From Rivularia sp. MS3 (GTDB lineage Bacteria > Cyanobacteriota > Cyanobacteriia > Cyanobacteriales > Nostocaceae), in the NCBI GenBank assembly GCA_019192545.1, contig JAHCMI010000026.1, positions 1 through 64,000 of the forward strand: a stretch of 64,000 bases of DNA, read 5' to 3'. This document shows, one piece after another, positions 62,312 to 64,000 of the stretch. A program made the translations under genes and the position numbers. The notes below the pieces were generated by a model. The model saw only the letters and a program-made list of their open reading frames with translations, was not told the DNA's origin and made no database searches. Each line of letters starts with the position of its first letter. Position 1 is the stretch's first letter.

Positions 62312-62421
62312 TTCAATCTAATACAAAATTTTAATTTTCAAATAAACAAGAAACAACTGAAATCGTTAATTTCTGAAACCTCTTACTTTTTCTGTTCTAC
62401 TTACTATTAACTCATTCATAA

Positions 62422-64000
62422 ATGAAAATTACAATAGCTCAAATTAATCCAATTATTGGCGATTTATCAGGCAATACCCAAAAAATTTTAGAGGCTGCAA
62501 ATAAAGCAGCAGCAGATAAGGCAAATTTGCTATTAACTCCCGAACTTTCTTTATGTGGTTATCCTCCACGAGATTTATTGCTTAAGCCCGGTTTTGTCGC
62601 AGCAATGGGTACTAATTTAGTGCAGTTAGCTAAAGATTTACCTCCTGATTTAGCAGTTTTGGTAGGAACAGTTGAGGAAAATTCACAGGCGCATATTGCT
62701 GGTGGAAAAAATTTGTATAACAGTATTGCTTTGCTGCATCAAGGAGAAGTAAAACAAATTTTTCATAAGCGATTGCTGCCAACTTACGATGTCTTTGACG
62801 AACATCGCTATTTTGAACCAGGATTAAAAGCTAATCATTTCACCCTTGATGGCGTTAAAATCGGCGTTACAATTTGCGAAGATTTATGGAACGATGAAGA
62901 ATTTTTCGGTAAGCGTAGTTATTCAATAAATCCTATTGCCGATTTATCCAGCTTAAACGTGGATTTAGTTGTTAATTTATCTGCATCGCCTTATACACAG
63001 GGAAAACAAAGCTTTCGAGAAGCAATGTTAAAGCATACTGCCCAACGCTTCGATCGACCAATTATTTATGTAAATCAGGTAGGAGGCAATGATGATTTAA
63101 TTTTTGATGGTAGAAGTTTCGCTTTGAATCGAAAAGGTGAAGTTACTGCTCGTGCTTGTGGTTTTGATTCCGATTTATTACAGCTAGCATTTGATAAACA
63201 ACAGCAAGATTTAAATTCCGGCTCTATAACTCCCGATTGCGAATCTGAAGACGAAGAAATTTGGCAGGCTTTAGTTTTAGGGGTAAAAGATTACGTTGGT
63301 AAATGCGGTTTCTCTAAAGTCGTTTTGGGTTTAAGCGGCGGTATTGATTCATCCATTGTTGCAGCGATCGCTACGGCAGCATTAGGCAAAGAAAACGTTC
63401 TCGGTGTATTAATGCCTTCTCCTTACAGTTCGGAATCTTCCATTCAGGATGCCGATGATTTAGCAAAAAATCTTGGTATTAAAACGGAGAAACTGCCGAT
63501 AGGGAATTTAATGCAGTCTTACGATAGCACTTTTGCAGAATTGTTTGCAGACACTGAATTTGGATTGGCAGAAGAGAATATTCAATCTCGAATTCGTGGC
63601 AACTTATTAATGGCAATTTCTAATAAGTTTGGCTATCTTTTATTATCAACTGGCAATAAGTCAGAAATGGCAGTTGGTTATTGCACTTTATACGGTGATA
63701 TGAATGGTGGTTTGGCTGTAATTGCCGATGTTCCGAAAACTCGCGTTTATTCTCTATGCTATTGGTTAAACAAAAATGGCGAAATGATTCCCGATAATGT
63801 TTTAACTAAAGCACCTAGTGCAGAACTCAAACCAGGACAATTTGATCGAGATTCTTTACCAGATTACGAGATTTTAGATGATATTTTGCAGCGCTTAGTC
63901 AACGATTATCAGTCAGTAGAAGAAATAGTCGCAGCAGGATACGATAGGGCACTAGTAAATAAAATTATCAAAATGGTAGCGCGAGCAGAATTTAAACGGC
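62422..64000 (+). CDS. nadE: NAD+ synthase, glutamine-dependent (partial, runs off the window)
   Basis: Starts at the ATG at 62422 (MKITIAQINPIIGDLSGN) and is open to the window end, 526 codons shown; the usual length is ~550-680. The N-terminal carbon-nitrogen hydrolase (glutaminase) domain has Glu41 in LLTPELSLCGYPP, the Lys in HKRLLPTYDVFDEHRYFEPG, and Cys ~152 in TICEDLWND. The C-terminal synthetase domain has the PP-loop GLSGGIDSSIVAAIA (~302-316) and LLSTGNKSEMAVGYCTLYGD. It converts deamido-NAD to NAD with glutamine and ATP. Confidence 0.95.
   Translation, partial: MKITIAQINPIIGDLSGNTQKILEAANKAAADKANLLLTPELSLCGYPPRDLLLKPGFVAAMGTNLVQLAKDLPPDLAVLVGTVEENSQAHIAGGKNLYNSIALLHQGEVKQIFHKRLLPTYDVFDEHRYFEPGLKANHFTLDGVKIGVTICEDLWNDEEFFGKRSYSINPIADLSSLNVDLVVNLSASPYTQGKQSFREAMLKHTAQRFDRPIIYVNQVGGNDDLIFDGRSFALNRKGEVTARACGFDSDLLQLAFDKQQQDLNSGSITPDCESEDEEIWQALVLGVKDYVGKCGFSKVVLGLSGGIDSSIVAAIATAALGKENVLGVLMPSPYSSESSIQDADDLAKNLGIKTEKLPIGNLMQSYDSTFAELFADTEFGLAEENIQSRIRGNLLMAISNKFGYLLLSTGNKSEMAVGYCTLYGDMNGGLAVIADVPKTRVYSLCYWLNKNGEMIPDNVLTKAPSAELKPGQFDRDSLPDYEILDDILQRLVNDYQSVEEIVAAGYDRALVNKIIKMVARAEFKR

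Noticed and set aside
1-64000. tRNA, rRNA or intact transposase genes
   Set aside because: I looked for TPsiC-like GGTTCGAATC motifs and for DDE/HUH transposase motifs and found none convincing; a dedicated search program would be needed to exclude a tRNA fully.

Overview
The window comes from a filamentous, probably heterocyst-forming cyanobacterium of the Nostocales/Rivularia/Calothrix kind. The evidence is the recurrent HIP1 octamer GCGATCGC, an AT-rich background with dense intergenic repeats (tandem heptamers of the STRR type known from heterocystous cyanobacteria, CGCAGAG-type repeats, GTAACG hairpins), PEP-CTERM proteins with the cyanobacterial C-terminus, a DevBCA-type exporter, and cyanobacterial gene orders such as efp-accB. 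I could not assign a species. I saw no rRNA, no CRISPR array, no intact insertion sequence, and no tRNA by eye.

Layout. 0.4-2 kb: two exported PEP-CTERM proteins. 2.7-9 kb: a dynamin-like GTPase followed by an Hsp70/actin-fold ATPase, probably one functional unit. 9-11.3 kb: a mosaic of hairpin repeats, a 420-bp duplication, a membrane-protein ORF and a VapC remnant. 11.3-13.7 kb: a DUF5682 protein carrying repeat-derived low-complexity DNA inside its frame. 14-18.4 kb: a compact ADP-ribosylation island, with a small UvrD-like helicase, a DarT-like DNA ADP-ribosyltransferase and an ADP-ribosylglycohydrolase fused to a VOC domain in one tight operon, and a NADAR ADP-ribose glycosidase gene divergent from it. 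This is the best candidate for an undescribed system. 18.4-21.6 kb: a fatty acid hydroxylase/sterol desaturase family protein, DUF421, a BON lipoprotein and a DUF2382 stress protein. 22.3-23.5 kb: a vWA protein of the kind that usually accompanies DUF5682. 23.7-27.7 kb: a three-subunit molybdenum hydroxylase (PaoABC-like). 28-33 kb: a VOC protein, a response regulator/thioredoxin-reductase fusion, a cyclic-nucleotide-domain histidine kinase and an MFS transporter. 33.4-42 kb: a TetR-type regulator, a DevBCA-type ABC exporter and two FAD aromatic-type monooxygenases. 42-51 kb: mostly housekeeping (acyltransferase, proS, DUF2993, GerMN, ArsR, accB, efp, purN). 51-58.5 kb: a sugar ABC permease, pentapeptide protein, aldo/keto reductase, VanX-like dipeptidase, YidD, a phytol/dolichol-kinase-type protein and membrane/exported hypotheticals. 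58.9 kb: a short gene of 50 codons with its own terminator. 59.5-64 kb: an NAD biosynthesis cluster (pncB, nadD, NrtR-type regulator, nadE running off the end).

How the genes work together. The NAD cluster converts nicotinate to NAD under an NrtR-like sensor. The DarT/DraG/NADAR island would spend NAD to modify DNA and reverse the modification. TetR, DevBCA and the monooxygenases look like a modification-and-export module. Repeats repeatedly form the leader DNA just before start codons and supply the last codons of several genes. Remnants of VapC, HigA and Uma2 genes show turnover of small mobile genes.
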